A stretch of DNA of 38,171 nt from a bacterium (lineage in GTDB: Bacteria; Patescibacteriota; Dojkabacteria; JAKAPS01). Location of the stretch: contig JAKAPS010000009.1 of NCBI GenBank assembly GCA_021806925.1, forward strand, positions 1 through 38,171. The letters are read 5' to 3'. How positions within the stretch are numbered: the first letter of the stretch is position 1; every line of letters starts with the position of its first letter. Below, piece after piece: positions 1-9,240 of this stretch. The notes below the pieces were generated by a model, which saw nothing but the letters and a program-made list of their open reading frames with translations, ran no database searches and was not told the DNA's origin. The position numbers and the translations under genes were made by a program.

Positions 1-138
1 CAACGCCGAAGAAAGATTCTTACAGGACACTCTGTTTACCAAATGAAGTGGAATTCCCTAAAACCATCTATTACAACCAAAATTCAATTCTATTTAAAAA
101 ATTGATCCCTCATTCGCGATACTCGTGTAAGTAAAGGA

Positions 139-417
139 TTGGATGTTTTATGTAGAGCATATAAATATACAAAATTCAGTTCTAGAAATAGATATATGGA
201 ATTTGGGATTACTATAGATGAACAAAATTCTAGTTATAGCTGCTATATGATATATAGAAATGGGATGAAAGTTACATTAAGTACAGACTTAAACGAGTAT
301 ATTGGTAGACTTACCACAATGACTTTAGAATATAAAGGAGTATTTGAACAATGGATATTTGATTCAAACACATTTGAAATCAAAAACTATTTAAAGATGA
401 GAGAAAATGAAATATAA
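139..417 (+). CDS. hypothetical protein (start uncertain, TTG at 139 or ATG further in)
   Basis: Open frame of 92 aa; no recognised motif. Confidence 0.4.
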   Translation: MDVLCRAYKYTKFSSRNRYMEFGITIDEQNSSYSCYMIYRNGMKVTLSTDLNEYIGRLTTMTLEYKGVFEQWIFDSNTFEIKNYLKMRENEI

Positions 418-430
418 CTGCCCTTATCTA

Positions 431-459
431 TTGGTTTGATCTTTAATATCTGTTAATAT
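431..459 (+). promoter_or_regulatory. sigma70-type promoter of the 466 CDS (leaderless geometry)
   Basis: TTGGTT-17 nt-TAATAT, then acactc-ATG. Confidence 0.6.
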
Positions 460-465
460 ACACTC

Positions 466-1200
466 ATGTCTTATTACACTGATGCTGATAGTGAAAATTA
501 CGAATATCCACAGAACATAATGGATTTAGCTTATTTTGCAGTTTTATCATACCTATTGAATAAGAATTCTGTTAATATGGATCCTATTGCTGAGGAGATA
601 AAAAATCAATATATTTTAGATGATTCTAAACAATCTAATTTTGAAAAATTTCCTAATACAAGATTAGAGGTTAATAAGGAGAATCCAAATATCCTAACTA
701 TTGAATTTATAAATCCTGAAAAAAGTAGTGTTGTAAAGTATACACATGAAAATGGGATAAACATCAGTGTGGAAAGAACATTCAATACGGTATTAGAAGG
801 AAAAGATGAAGTTAATAGATTCAATGTAGTAGAGAATAAACTAGATAATACAACAACAATAGAGTGTAAATTACCAAATGACGATGTTCTTACATTGGTT
901 TATGATACTTATTATTTATTAGGTAAGGATTATAACGAGATATTCAATACTAATGGTCTTGTTCTACCTGATGAAGAACCTGATTATGATTCCATGTTAG
1001 TTACTGATATATCAACTTTAGGTTCTCCATTAACTTGTGCAGAAATGTATGCAGATATTAAATCTGAATTTCCTGAATCACAACATAGAAACTATATATG
1101 CGTAACATACTATAGTTCAAATGAGAAACTTTGTAAGGAATGGAATATACAAAATGGGACTGAAAAGATTCTATCGTTTCGGGAATACTATATTAATTGA
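466..1200 (+). CDS. hypothetical protein, 244 aa
   Basis: Long ORF with promoter TTGGTT(431-436)-17-TAATAT(454-459) 6 nt before ATG. Confidence 0.75.
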   Translation: MSYYTDADSENYEYPQNIMDLAYFAVLSYLLNKNSVNMDPIAEEIKNQYILDDSKQSNFEKFPNTRLEVNKENPNILTIEFINPEKSSVVKYTHENGINISVERTFNTVLEGKDEVNRFNVVENKLDNTTTIECKLPNDDVLTLVYDTYYLLGKDYNEIFNTNGLVLPDEEPDYDSMLVTDISTLGSPLTCAEMYADIKSEFPESQHRNYICVTYYSSNEKLCKEWNIQNGTEKILSFREYYIN

Positions 1201-1484
1201 ATATATCTTACGTGCATGTTTGTACAGGTGTATAACAAATACACATAATATATTATTGTTACGCCTTTAATAAATTTTTAACCATATTGCATAGAAAATA
1301 TATTAATCTTTATTAATTTGTTCTATCACCCATAACAAATTTTTCAAGACTTACATTCTTACATGCAAATAATCAGATTAATATTTGCAATATAATACAA
1401 TAATTAAGCATAATAATTGGATTAAGATCTCTTTTGTTACAACTTAATCCGTTTAATGTATAGCTAGTAACTAGCTGTATTATA

Positions 1485-1513
1485 TTGACGAATTTCATCT
1501 TTTATATTAAAAT
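1485..1513 (+). promoter_or_regulatory. sigma70-type promoter of the 1520 CDS (leaderless geometry)
   Basis: TTGACG(1485-1490)-17 nt-TAAAAT(1508-1513), then gcacaa-ATG(1520). Confidence 0.6.
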
Positions 1514-1519
1514 GCACAA

Positions 1520-2077
1520 ATGTCATATGAAGGTGTAGAAGAGAGAGTTGCTGAATTAAAAAAACAAGAGCAGGTAATTAATGATAGAATTACAGAATTT
1601 TTGCTTCCAATACAAGCAGAAATAGGACTGCATTTATTTAATAAAAAAACAGGGATTCAAAATGTTGCAGAAACATTGAATTCTAAACACAAATATTTCA
1701 ACGATAAATTGTATACCGTTGAAAGGTATAATGATGATAAAGAATTGGTTTTTAGTTACAAAGATACCAAATCTGGCGTTGAAGAGAGAATAACATATTC
1801 ATATGATGAGAATAGTTTCAATGTAATTGGAGTAATTGCAGTATGCAATGACGGAAAAGGCAATATAATTTGCGAGGAGCACAAAATGGATAGCGAGGGG
1901 AATGTAACAAGAATCATATCAATGAGAGATGTAAATAGATCTACTGCTATGCGTATCTTTTATTATCCTGATAAAAGTTCTAAATATATATTGGATGATT
2001 ATTTGAGTAGTGAGGAGCTTCTTATGAAAGATGGTAATGTAATTAAATATACGATTACTCCTAGCCCTGATTATTAA
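1520..2077 (+). CDS. hypothetical protein, 185 aa
   Basis: ORF preceded by a promoter; no recognised domain. Confidence 0.75.
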   Translation: MSYEGVEERVAELKKQEQVINDRITEFLLPIQAEIGLHLFNKKTGIQNVAETLNSKHKYFNDKLYTVERYNDDKELVFSYKDTKSGVEERITYSYDENSFNVIGVIAVCNDGKGNIICEEHKMDSEGNVTRIISMRDVNRSTAMRIFYYPDKSSKYILDDYLSSEELLMKDGNVIKYTITPSPDY

Positions 2078-2141
2078 ATATTTGGCTTTTTCCCTGTATT
2101 TATGATAATATTCATGTTAGAAACAAAAGAAAGATAAATAA

Positions 2142-3302
2142 ATGACAATACAAAACTATGATCCTAAAAAGGAAGAACTGTTAAAACTCATTGATTCCAG
2201 GCCTAGAGTAAAGATATCTAAATCAGATATCATTGAAGGGGTTATCTGTGGAATTAAGAATGGAGTTATTCTAGTAAATGTGAATGGAAAATCAGAGGGT
2301 ATAATCTCAGGTAGAGAATTAGCATCTGAGGACTATGATGTGAAATCATTGAATATAGGGAGTAAGATATTTGTTTATGTTCTATCTACTGAAAAAGAGA
2401 AAGAGGGGCAATTGAATTTGTCTTTAAAGAGGGCTGATACAGCAAAAAAATGGATTGAATTAGAAAATGCTAAAGAATCACAAGAATTAGTAGAGGCACT
2501 TGTTGTTGATGCTAATACAGGAGGTCTTTTAGTAAAAGTTAAAGGTGGTATACCCGCATTTATTCCAACATCGCAAATTGACAGTGTCAGGCTTGCCGAA
2601 GGATTTGGTTTAGATGAATCTGCTGATGAATCAAGAAGTGAAATGAACTCAAGAATTCCATTTAGGTTATCACAATTCATTGGACAAAAATTATTTGCAA
2701 GGGTTATTGAAGTAGTTAAGGACAAGAATAAGGTTGTCCTTTCTGAAAAGGTCTCATTATCAAAAACTGATATTGAAGCAAGAGATGATGTATTTAGAAA
2801 TGCACAACAGGGAGATGTTTTTGATGCTGTTGTAACTGGTGTAACAACTTTTGGTCTTTTTGTTAACGCACAAGGTATGGAAGGTTTAGTCCATCTAAGT
2901 GAAATATCATGGGATAAAGTATCTGACCCATCTGACTACTATAAAGTAGGGGATAAGTTGAAAGTACAGCTTATGAATGTGGCTGAAGACGGAAAAAGAG
3001 TTGCTTTTTCTGTAAAAAGATTAATTCCTGATCCATGGTTGAATAGCGGGTCATATAAGGCTGGTACGACTGTTGAAGGTATTATTCAGAAAATTAATAA
3101 TTTTAATGTTCATGTCAAACTAAAAGATGGTGTGAACGGTGTAATTCACTTAAGCGAGTTTACTGAACCTCCAAAGGTTGGTGAAAGCTATGAATTTAAA
3201 ATCTTTTCAATATCAAATCTTGAGAGACATCTTAATTTGACATTCTCCGATGAAAAAGTTCAAAGTAGAATAGCAAAGGCAAAAAAGAAAACTACAGCTT
3301 AA
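2142..3302 (+). CDS. rpsA: S1 RNA-binding domain protein (30S ribosomal protein S1-like)
   Basis: Repeated S1 motifs, e.g. GDVFDAVVTGVTTFGLFVNAQGMEGLVHLSEISWDKVSDPSDYYKVGDKLKVQLMNV and GTTVEGIIQKINNFNVHVKLKDGVNGVIHLSEF. Confidence 0.85.
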   Translation: MTIQNYDPKKEELLKLIDSRPRVKISKSDIIEGVICGIKNGVILVNVNGKSEGIISGRELASEDYDVKSLNIGSKIFVYVLSTEKEKEGQLNLSLKRADTAKKWIELENAKESQELVEALVVDANTGGLLVKVKGGIPAFIPTSQIDSVRLAEGFGLDESADESRSEMNSRIPFRLSQFIGQKLFARVIEVVKDKNKVVLSEKVSLSKTDIEARDDVFRNAQQGDVFDAVVTGVTTFGLFVNAQGMEGLVHLSEISWDKVSDPSDYYKVGDKLKVQLMNVAEDGKRVAFSVKRLIPDPWLNSGSYKAGTTVEGIIQKINNFNVHVKLKDGVNGVIHLSEFTEPPKVGESYEFKIFSISNLERHLNLTFSDEKVQSRIAKAKKKTTA

Positions 3303-3335
3303 TTTTATCAAGCAGTGCTTTTTACTGATAAAATT
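3301..3335 (+). terminator. hairpin after the S1-domain gene
   Basis: AATTTTATCA (3301-3310) / TGATAAAATT (3326-3335), 10-bp perfect arms with 15-nt loop; weak U-tract. Confidence 0.4.
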
Positions 3336-3340
3336 ATTCT

Positions 3341-3368
3341 TTGATTTTGATTATTAGTGTGATATAAT
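3341..3368 (+). promoter_or_regulatory. promoter of clpC with extended -10
   Basis: TTGATT(3341-3346)-16-TATAAT(3363-3368) with TGn extension; ATG at 3379. Confidence 0.55.
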
Positions 3369-3378
3369 TTTACATAGG

Positions 3379-5898
3379 ATGAATGGATTTGTAAGATTAA
3401 CAGTTAACGCTAAAAACATACTTAAATATGCATTAAATTTATCCATTGAGAAAAATGGTGGGAATGTTAATGCAATATATATTCTAAAGGGTATATTAGA
3501 GTCTCCTCAATCTCTTGCATTTAAAGTTCTAAGCAGTGCTGGATTTGTTGAGAAATTACGACCAATAGTAGATAAATACATACTTGAACATGAGGAGGGT
3601 CATGTTGATATTATTGATAATGTAGAAAAGAAAGAAACAGAGCTCAGTTCTGAATTTAAGGATATATTGGAATTATCTTACATCTATGCTAAGAATGAAA
3701 GTCATGTATTTGTAGGAAGTGAGCATATATTACTTTCAATATTTTCACTAAAGAGTATAGCTGAGAAGAGTAAACTTAATGAATCAGACGTAAGACAAGC
3801 TTTACTCCCGGTTTTAAAAGAAGGTCTAACAGTAGATAATTTAGAAAAAACGCTAAATAAAATAGCGAACTATCCACTAGGTATACTTTTTAAACCTGAG
3901 TCTGGTGATGAAATGAGAAATGAACTGTTGCCAGCAATTCCATCAATCTTGCCGCTATTTGGAAGAAACCTTACATTATTAGCAAAGAAAGGGCAATTAT
4001 CTAAGATATACGGCAGAGAGAAAGAAATAAACAGGCTTATTGGAATACTAGAAAGAAGATCGAAGAACAATGCAATTCTTACTGGAGATAGTGGAGTAGG
4101 TAAAACAGCAATTGTAGAAGCACTTGCTAACAGAATAGCTACTGGATATCAGCTGCCAGATAACATGCTTGATATGGAGATATGGCAGATCGATGTTCCA
4201 AGACTACTTTCCCAAGGTGAAATGAAAGCTGATCTTGAAACGAAAATCCTTGCTATTATTCATGAAGCTGAAATAAAGGGTAATATAATATTTTTTATAG
4301 ATGAAATACACATGATATTTTCTGGTGGTTTTGGAATGCCTAACCAGGATATTGCAAGTATTCTGAAGCCATTTCTTCTTAGAGAGGATCTGCGTTTTAT
4401 TGGTGCAACAACTTCAAATGAATATCAGAAATTTATTGAAAATGACGCGGCATTAGCCAGAAGGTTTCAAAATATTCGCGTAGATGAAATTCAAAAAGAG
4501 GATGCACTTATGATATTAAATAATTCAAAACACGATTTTGAAAATTATCATGGAATATTAATAGATGATAATGCAATTGAAGTTTGTGTTGATCTTGCAA
4601 GTAAATATCTAAGTGATAGGTTTCTTCCAGATAGTGCAATTGATTTGCTTGATGAAGCATGTGCAAATATTAAGACTCAGATAACAAAGTCACCGGAAGA
4701 GTTGAGAGAGGCAAAATTGAAATTAGCCGAAGTATCTGAGAAAAAGGATAAATTAGTTGATGAGTTTAATTTTAGTGAAGCAAAAAAAATGAGAGAAATT
4801 GAAGAAGGTCTACTTGTTTTTATTGAACATACTATAAAAACATTAAAAAGAACAAGGAAGGCTACTCGTTTAAAGGTAAATGAAGAAAGTATAAGACAGG
4901 TTGTATCGAGATGGACTGGTATACCTGTTGAATCTTTAACTAACGACGAGATTAATTCATTAAAAACACTCGATGTTTCTATGAAAATGAAGATTATTGG
5001 TCAAAGTGATGCAATTCATAGAGTTGCACAGCAAATAAAGTCAGCAAAACTCGGGTTAAAATCTCCCAATAAGCCATTAGCGTCTCTCATGTTTCTAGGG
5101 CCTACTGGTGTTGGAAAAACAGAGACTGCAAAGGTTTTAAGCGACCTATTGTTTGGAAGCAGAGATAGACTTGTACAAATTGATATGAGTGAATATATGG
5201 AAAGCTATTCTGTATCTAAATTGATAGGTTCTCCTCCTGGATATATTGGATATACAGAAGGAGGTCAATTAACAGAGAAGATAAGAAGGCATCCATATAG
5301 TGTTGTTTTATTTGATGAAATTGAGAAGGCACATCCTGATGTTCTTAATATATTGTTACAAATTCTTGAAGAGGGTAGATTGACTGATAGTAAGGGGAGG
5401 GTAGCAAATTTCAAAAACACTGTAGTTATATTAACTTCAAATATTGGTGCAAGAAATATTATAGATGATTCTATTCTTGGATTTAATATACCAAAACCAG
5501 AGGATACAATTGAGAAGGAATCATATGATGATATGCGTAATTCATGTATGCAGGAGATGAAGGACGTCCTACCTCCAGAGTTGATAAACAGAATTGATGA
5601 TATAATCATATACAGAGGATTGAATGAGAAGGATATAAAGACAATTGCAAAAAATGCAGTTAATGAACTTCTATCACGATTAAGCGCTAATGGAATAACA
5701 TTGAGTATTAATAATAAGGTTATTAATTTAGTTGCATCCCAAGGTTTTTCTAAAGAATTTGGTGCAAGACCTATTCACAGGTCTATAAACGAGAATATAG
5801 AGTTCCCATTATCTGATTTTCTTTTGAGTGATATTAAAAATATGAAGAAGAAAATTACGGCAAATGTTGAAAAGGGGAAAGTAGTATTTAATGTATAA
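3379..5898 (+). CDS. clpC: ATP-dependent Clp protease ATP-binding subunit, ClpC type
   Basis: Clp_N region, two AAA+ modules (TGDSGVGKTAIVEALA; FLGPTGVGKTETAKVL), VSRWTGIPVESL linker, SPPGYIGYTEGGQLTEKIRRHPYSVVLFDEIEKAHPDVLNILLQILEEGRLTD. Confidence 0.95.
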   Translation: MNGFVRLTVNAKNILKYALNLSIEKNGGNVNAIYILKGILESPQSLAFKVLSSAGFVEKLRPIVDKYILEHEEGHVDIIDNVEKKETELSSEFKDILELSYIYAKNESHVFVGSEHILLSIFSLKSIAEKSKLNESDVRQALLPVLKEGLTVDNLEKTLNKIANYPLGILFKPESGDEMRNELLPAIPSILPLFGRNLTLLAKKGQLSKIYGREKEINRLIGILERRSKNNAILTGDSGVGKTAIVEALANRIATGYQLPDNMLDMEIWQIDVPRLLSQGEMKADLETKILAIIHEAEIKGNIIFFIDEIHMIFSGGFGMPNQDIASILKPFLLREDLRFIGATTSNEYQKFIENDAALARRFQNIRVDEIQKEDALMILNNSKHDFENYHGILIDDNAIEVCVDLASKYLSDRFLPDSAIDLLDEACANIKTQITKSPEELREAKLKLAEVSEKKDKLVDEFNFSEAKKMREIEEGLLVFIEHTIKTLKRTRKATRLKVNEESIRQVVSRWTGIPVESLTNDEINSLKTLDVSMKMKIIGQSDAIHRVAQQIKSAKLGLKSPNKPLASLMFLGPTGVGKTETAKVLSDLLFGSRDRLVQIDMSEYMESYSVSKLIGSPPGYIGYTEGGQLTEKIRRHPYSVVLFDEIEKAHPDVLNILLQILEEGRLTDSKGRVANFKNTVVILTSNIGARNIIDDSILGFNIPKPEDTIEKESYDDMRNSCMQEMKDVLPPELINRIDDIIIYRGLNEKDIKTIAKNAVNELLSRLSANGITLSINNKVINLVASQGFSKEFGARPIHRSINENIEFPLSDFLLSDIKNMKKKITANVEKGKVVFNV

Positions 5899-7240
5899 AT
5901 GTTCTAATTGCAATTCAGTTCAATCGAAATGGTCTGGTAAATGTGTAAACTGTGGTGAGTGGAACACATTAGTTGAACAGCAACAGTCTCTTCAGAATCT
6001 TAAAAATAAAAAGAAAAAAAGTACTCAGGTAAATTCTGGAGCATTTGGGGTTAGGTTACTAAGTCGTGAAGAGGGAAGTAATAAAAGGTTCTCAAGTGGA
6101 TTTAGTGAATTTGATAGGGTTTTAGGTGGCGGTTTTGTAAGCGGTGAAGTAATTCTTCTTACTGGTAATCCTGGCATTGGTAAATCAACACTTCTTTTAC
6201 AGGTGGTTGGTAATTTGATTGAAAATGGTAGTAGGTGTCTATATATTTCCAGTGAGGAATCATTTGAACAGATAAATTCAAGAGGTCTACGTGTGATTGA
6301 TGTTGAGAGGAATAAAGATTTTAATATATATACAGGAAGGATTATTGAAGAGGCTATTGATGTTGCGCTTCAATCTGAAAAATATGATTTTGTTGTTATT
6401 GACTCTATATCTACTTTTGTGTCCAATGATTATGATGGTGTTTTTGGTGGAATTGGGAATATAAAGACAGTGATATTAAAGATTCTTGATTATGCAAAAA
6501 CAACAAATACAACTGTACTTGTTGTTGGGCATGTTAATAAAGAGGGAGCTATTGCAGGTCCTAAATTGCTTGAGCATATGGTTGACGCATTAATCTTTTT
6601 AGAGGGGGATTCTCATCATGACTATAGAATGCTTAGAAGTGAAAAGAATAGATTCGGATCAAGCGGTGAGATTGGTTTTTTTGAAATGGAAGAAAAGGGG
6701 TTTAAGGAAATAAAGAATCCATCAGAGTTATTTGTTTCTAAACTTACTCAAGGAAAACCTGGAGTTGTTGTTGGTTCTGCTATTGAGGGAAATAGGTGTT
6801 TGTTTTTTGAGGTACAAACTTTACTAGCTCCTTCATTCCCACAACAGGTAAGGAGAATACCTCAGGGTATAAGTCACAATAGGCTTGTTATTCTTTCTGC
6901 TGTCGCATCAAAGTATTTAAAATTGAAGCTTGAAAATTTTGATATATATCTAAGTATTGCTGGAGGGCTAAAGGTTGATGATCCAGCAATTGATCTGTCC
7001 GTTATTATGTCTATATATTCTGCAAAAAAAGGTGTTCCAATTGCACATGAAACGCTTTGGATAGGTGAAGTAGGATTGAGTGGTGAGGTTAGGAGAATAA
7101 GGAATATTGAGAAAAGAATAGAGGAGGCCAGGGGACTTGGTGTAACAAAGGTCTATACTTCCATTCTCTATGAGAAAGAGCATAAGGGAGTTGAAATAAC
7201 AGGGTTAAAGAACATTACAGACATCTTATCCACAAAATAA
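5891..7240 (+). CDS. radA: DNA repair protein RadA
   Basis: N-terminal zinc finger CSNCNSVQSKWSGKCVNCGEW, Walker A GNPGIGKSTLLLQ, KNRFGSSGEIGFFEM (KNRFG motif), Lon-like C-terminus. Confidence 0.95.
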   Translation: MYKCSNCNSVQSKWSGKCVNCGEWNTLVEQQQSLQNLKNKKKKSTQVNSGAFGVRLLSREEGSNKRFSSGFSEFDRVLGGGFVSGEVILLTGNPGIGKSTLLLQVVGNLIENGSRCLYISSEESFEQINSRGLRVIDVERNKDFNIYTGRIIEEAIDVALQSEKYDFVVIDSISTFVSNDYDGVFGGIGNIKTVILKILDYAKTTNTTVLVVGHVNKEGAIAGPKLLEHMVDALIFLEGDSHHDYRMLRSEKNRFGSSGEIGFFEMEEKGFKEIKNPSELFVSKLTQGKPGVVVGSAIEGNRCLFFEVQTLLAPSFPQQVRRIPQGISHNRLVILSAVASKYLKLKLENFDIYLSIAGGLKVDDPAIDLSVIMSIYSAKKGVPIAHETLWIGEVGLSGEVRRIRNIEKRIEEARGLGVTKVYTSILYEKEHKGVEITGLKNITDILSTK

Positions 7241-7264
7241 GGAAGAAGGAAAGAGTTATCCACA
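7226..7264. promoter_or_regulatory. two direct DnaA-box-like sites
   Basis: TTATCCACA at 7226-7234 and 7256-7264, exactly 30 bp apart, both extending to TTATCCACAAA. Confidence 0.5.
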
Positions 7265-7329
7265 AATGCTGTTTTATATTGTAGATACTGGATAAATAGT
7301 GTGGTTACGGCAGACTACTTACTATGGGC

Positions 7330-7358
7330 TTGACAAACCTCTGGCTATAGGATATAAT
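7330..7358 (+). promoter_or_regulatory. consensus sigma70 promoter of the ncRNA candidate
   Basis: TTGACA(7330-7335)-17 nt-TATAAT(7353-7358): full consensus with optimal spacing. Confidence 0.85.
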
Positions 7359-7364
7359 AATAGT

Positions 7365-7570
7365 GTACATTAAAAATAAGGTAGGGTTAGATTGATATCA
7401 GATTCCTGAGTCTGGTTAGTAAAAGAAGCTTTACTGGGCTCTAGGATTTGATATTAATCAACTGCTTTGAAAATATGACAGATTTTGATAAGTTAGTCTA
7501 TATGAACAACAGTATAAAATAACCTATCAGGGTCGGTCGGGGCAGTGCCGATCCTGTATACCTTTTTCAT
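7365..7570 (+). ncRNA. unassigned structured RNA candidate between radA and rho
   Basis: No plausible ORF. P1 GGTAGGGTTA(7380-7389)/TAACCTATC(7520-7528); P2 GATTGATATCA(7390-7400)/TGATATTAATC(7449-7459) with apical stem GTTAGTAAA/TTTACTGG; P3 ACTG(7460-7463)/CAGT(7510-7513); final hairpin AGGGTCGG(7529-7536)/CCGATCCT(7548-7555), then CCTTTTT. Confidence 0.6.
7529..7567 (+). terminator. probable intrinsic terminator of the ncRNA candidate
   Basis: 8-bp GC-rich stem AGGGTCGG/CCGATCCT (one G-U) followed by gtatacCTTTTT; the gap before the U-tract is longer than ideal. Confidence 0.5.
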
Positions 7571-7634
7571 TTTTGCATCTTTCTGTAATATAGTGTACAA
7601 TATACTTTAGATTATATATCTCCCAATAAAAATT

Positions 7635-8915
7635 ATGAATTTAAATGAATTAGAATCAAAAAACTTAGCTCAATTGCGTAAAATTGCTAAAGAGAAGGGT
7701 GTTGTTAACATTAGTGAATTTAGCAAAGCAGAGCTTATACTTAAAATTGTTGAAAAAACAAAAACATCTCAATCAGAAGAAGGTAATATCGCTGTTGAGG
7801 GTGTCCTTGAGGTTATAAACGATGGAGCACATGGTGTGCTTAGGAGTTTAAGACTTCTTCCAGGTGATAATGATGTTTATGTTTCTGGTAGCCAAATAAA
7901 AAGATTTAATCTTAGAAAAGGTGACTATATATCTGGATTTGCAAGGGCTCCAAAAGATAATGAAAAATATTTGTCTCTTTTAAAACTTGAAAAAGTTAAT
8001 AACAAGAGTCCTGATCTAGCTGCAAAAAGAGTTCTATTCGAGCAATTAACTCCAATATTTCCTAATAAACAAATAATACTTGAAACAGAGTCTAATATAT
8101 TGTCAACAAGAATTATTGATCTTCTTGCTCCTATTGGTAAAGGTCAAAGGGGTATGATTGTTGCTCCTCCAAAATCCGGAAAGACATTCCTTTTAAAGGA
8201 TATTGCAAATGGTGTAGCTAAGAATGACCCTGAAATCCATTTAATGGTCGTTTTAATAGGAGAGAGACCTGAAGAAGTAACCGATATGAGAAGATTTGTC
8301 AAGGGCGAGGTTATTGCTTCAAACTTTGATGAGCCTCCAGAAAATCAGGTGAGAATTGCTGAACTTGCTCTTGAAAGAGCTAAAAGTTTGGTTGAAGATG
8401 GAGCAGATGTTATGATCTTAATGGATAGTCTAACAAGGCTTGCAAGAGCATATAACATGGTGTTACCAACATCTGGAAGAACTCTTTCAGGTGGTTTTGA
8501 TCCGGTTGCCCTTTATCCACCAAAAAGATTCTTTGGTGCTGCAAGAAATTTTGAAGAGAAAGGTTCTCTTACAATTATTGCAACAGCATTAGTTGATACA
8601 GGTTCAAGAATGGACGACCTTGTTTATGAAGAATTCAAAGGAACAGGGAACATGGAGCTTATGCTTGACAGGAAATTATCTGAAAGAAGAATATTTCCTT
8701 CTATTGATATTCTTCGTTCATCTACAAGAAATGAAGAACAATTATTTTCAAAAGATATGTTAAATGATTCATGGAGAGTCAGGAGAATGATTGATGCTAT
8801 ACGTAACGCTTCTGTAACTCAGGACAGAGCATATGAAGGTATTGAAGCATTCATAGATAAACTTAAGAAGACAAAAAACAATAAGGAATTCATTGCAAGT
8901 CTTTATGAGAATTAA
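7635..8915 (+). CDS. rho: transcription termination factor Rho
   Basis: Rho N-terminal region, [68 protein letters not shown]. Confidence 0.96.
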   Translation: MNLNELESKNLAQLRKIAKEKGVVNISEFSKAELILKIVEKTKTSQSEEGNIAVEGVLEVINDGAHGVLRSLRLLPGDNDVYVSGSQIKRFNLRKGDYISGFARAPKDNEKYLSLLKLEKVNNKSPDLAAKRVLFEQLTPIFPNKQIILETESNILSTRIIDLLAPIGKGQRGMIVAPPKSGKTFLLKDIANGVAKNDPEIHLMVVLIGERPEEVTDMRRFVKGEVIASNFDEPPENQVRIAELALERAKSLVEDGADVMILMDSLTRLARAYNMVLPTSGRTLSGGFDPVALYPPKRFFGAARNFEEKGSLTIIATALVDTGSRMDDLVYEEFKGTGNMELMLDRKLSERRIFPSIDILRSSTRNEEQLFSKDMLNDSWRVRRMIDAIRNASVTQDRAYEGIEAFIDKLKKTKNNKEFIASLYEN

Positions 8916-8933
8916 ACAGCCATTAAACCGCTA

Positions 8934-8963
8934 TTGTATTACATCGAAAATATATGTTACTAT
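8934..8963 (+). promoter_or_regulatory. promoter of RRM gene (leaderless geometry)
   Basis: TTGTAT(8934-8939)-18-TACTAT(8958-8963), then attggt-ATG(8970). Confidence 0.5.
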
Positions 8964-8969
8964 ATTGGT

Positions 8970-9233
8970 ATGAAGATATTAAAAATATCAGGTATTACTG
9001 AAGGTACTTCAAATAAAGATATAGAAGATATTTTTTCCAGACTTGGAGAAGTGTCTGATGTCTTTTTATTCATTGGTGGACCTTTGGATAAGCCATGCTT
9101 GACTGGGGAAGGTACCGTTATATTTAAAGATGATTCCAAAGTTGATGAAGCTATTGAAAAATACAATGGCATTAATATAAATGGAGGTATACTTACTTTA
9201 ACCCTTGACAATAGGGATACAAATAACTTATAA
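8970..9233 (+). CDS. small RRM-type RNA-binding protein
   Basis: Single RRM: MKILKISGITEGTSNKDIEDIFSRLGEVSDVFLF...GEGTVIFKDDSKVDEAIEKYNGININGGILTL. Confidence 0.75.
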   Translation: MKILKISGITEGTSNKDIEDIFSRLGEVSDVFLFIGGPLDKPCLTGEGTVIFKDDSKVDEAIEKYNGININGGILTLTLDNRDTNNL

Positions 9234-9234
9234 T
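9205..9234 (+). promoter_or_regulatory. near-consensus promoter inside the RRM gene 3' end
   Basis: TTGACA(9205-9210)-18-TATAAT(9229-9234), then acagat-ATG(9241). Confidence 0.75.
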
Positions 9235-9240
9235 ACAGAT

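Noticed and set aside
606-824. Minus-strand ORF antisense to the 466 CDS
   Set aside because: Fully inside a better-supported + CDS; low-complexity hydrophobic composition typical of antisense frames.
2375-2725. 116-aa minus ORF
   Set aside because: Antisense to the S1-domain gene; Ser/Thr-rich shadow ORF.
5265-5609. 114-aa minus ORF
   Set aside because: Antisense shadow inside clpC.
7226-7570. Replication origin at the radA-rho gap
   Set aside because: Only two DnaA-box-like sites, no dnaA gene in the window, and local gene orientation does not suggest divergence from an origin.
7365-7570. tmRNA, RNase P RNA or SRP RNA
   Set aside because: None of the diagnostic conserved sequences of these RNAs is visible.
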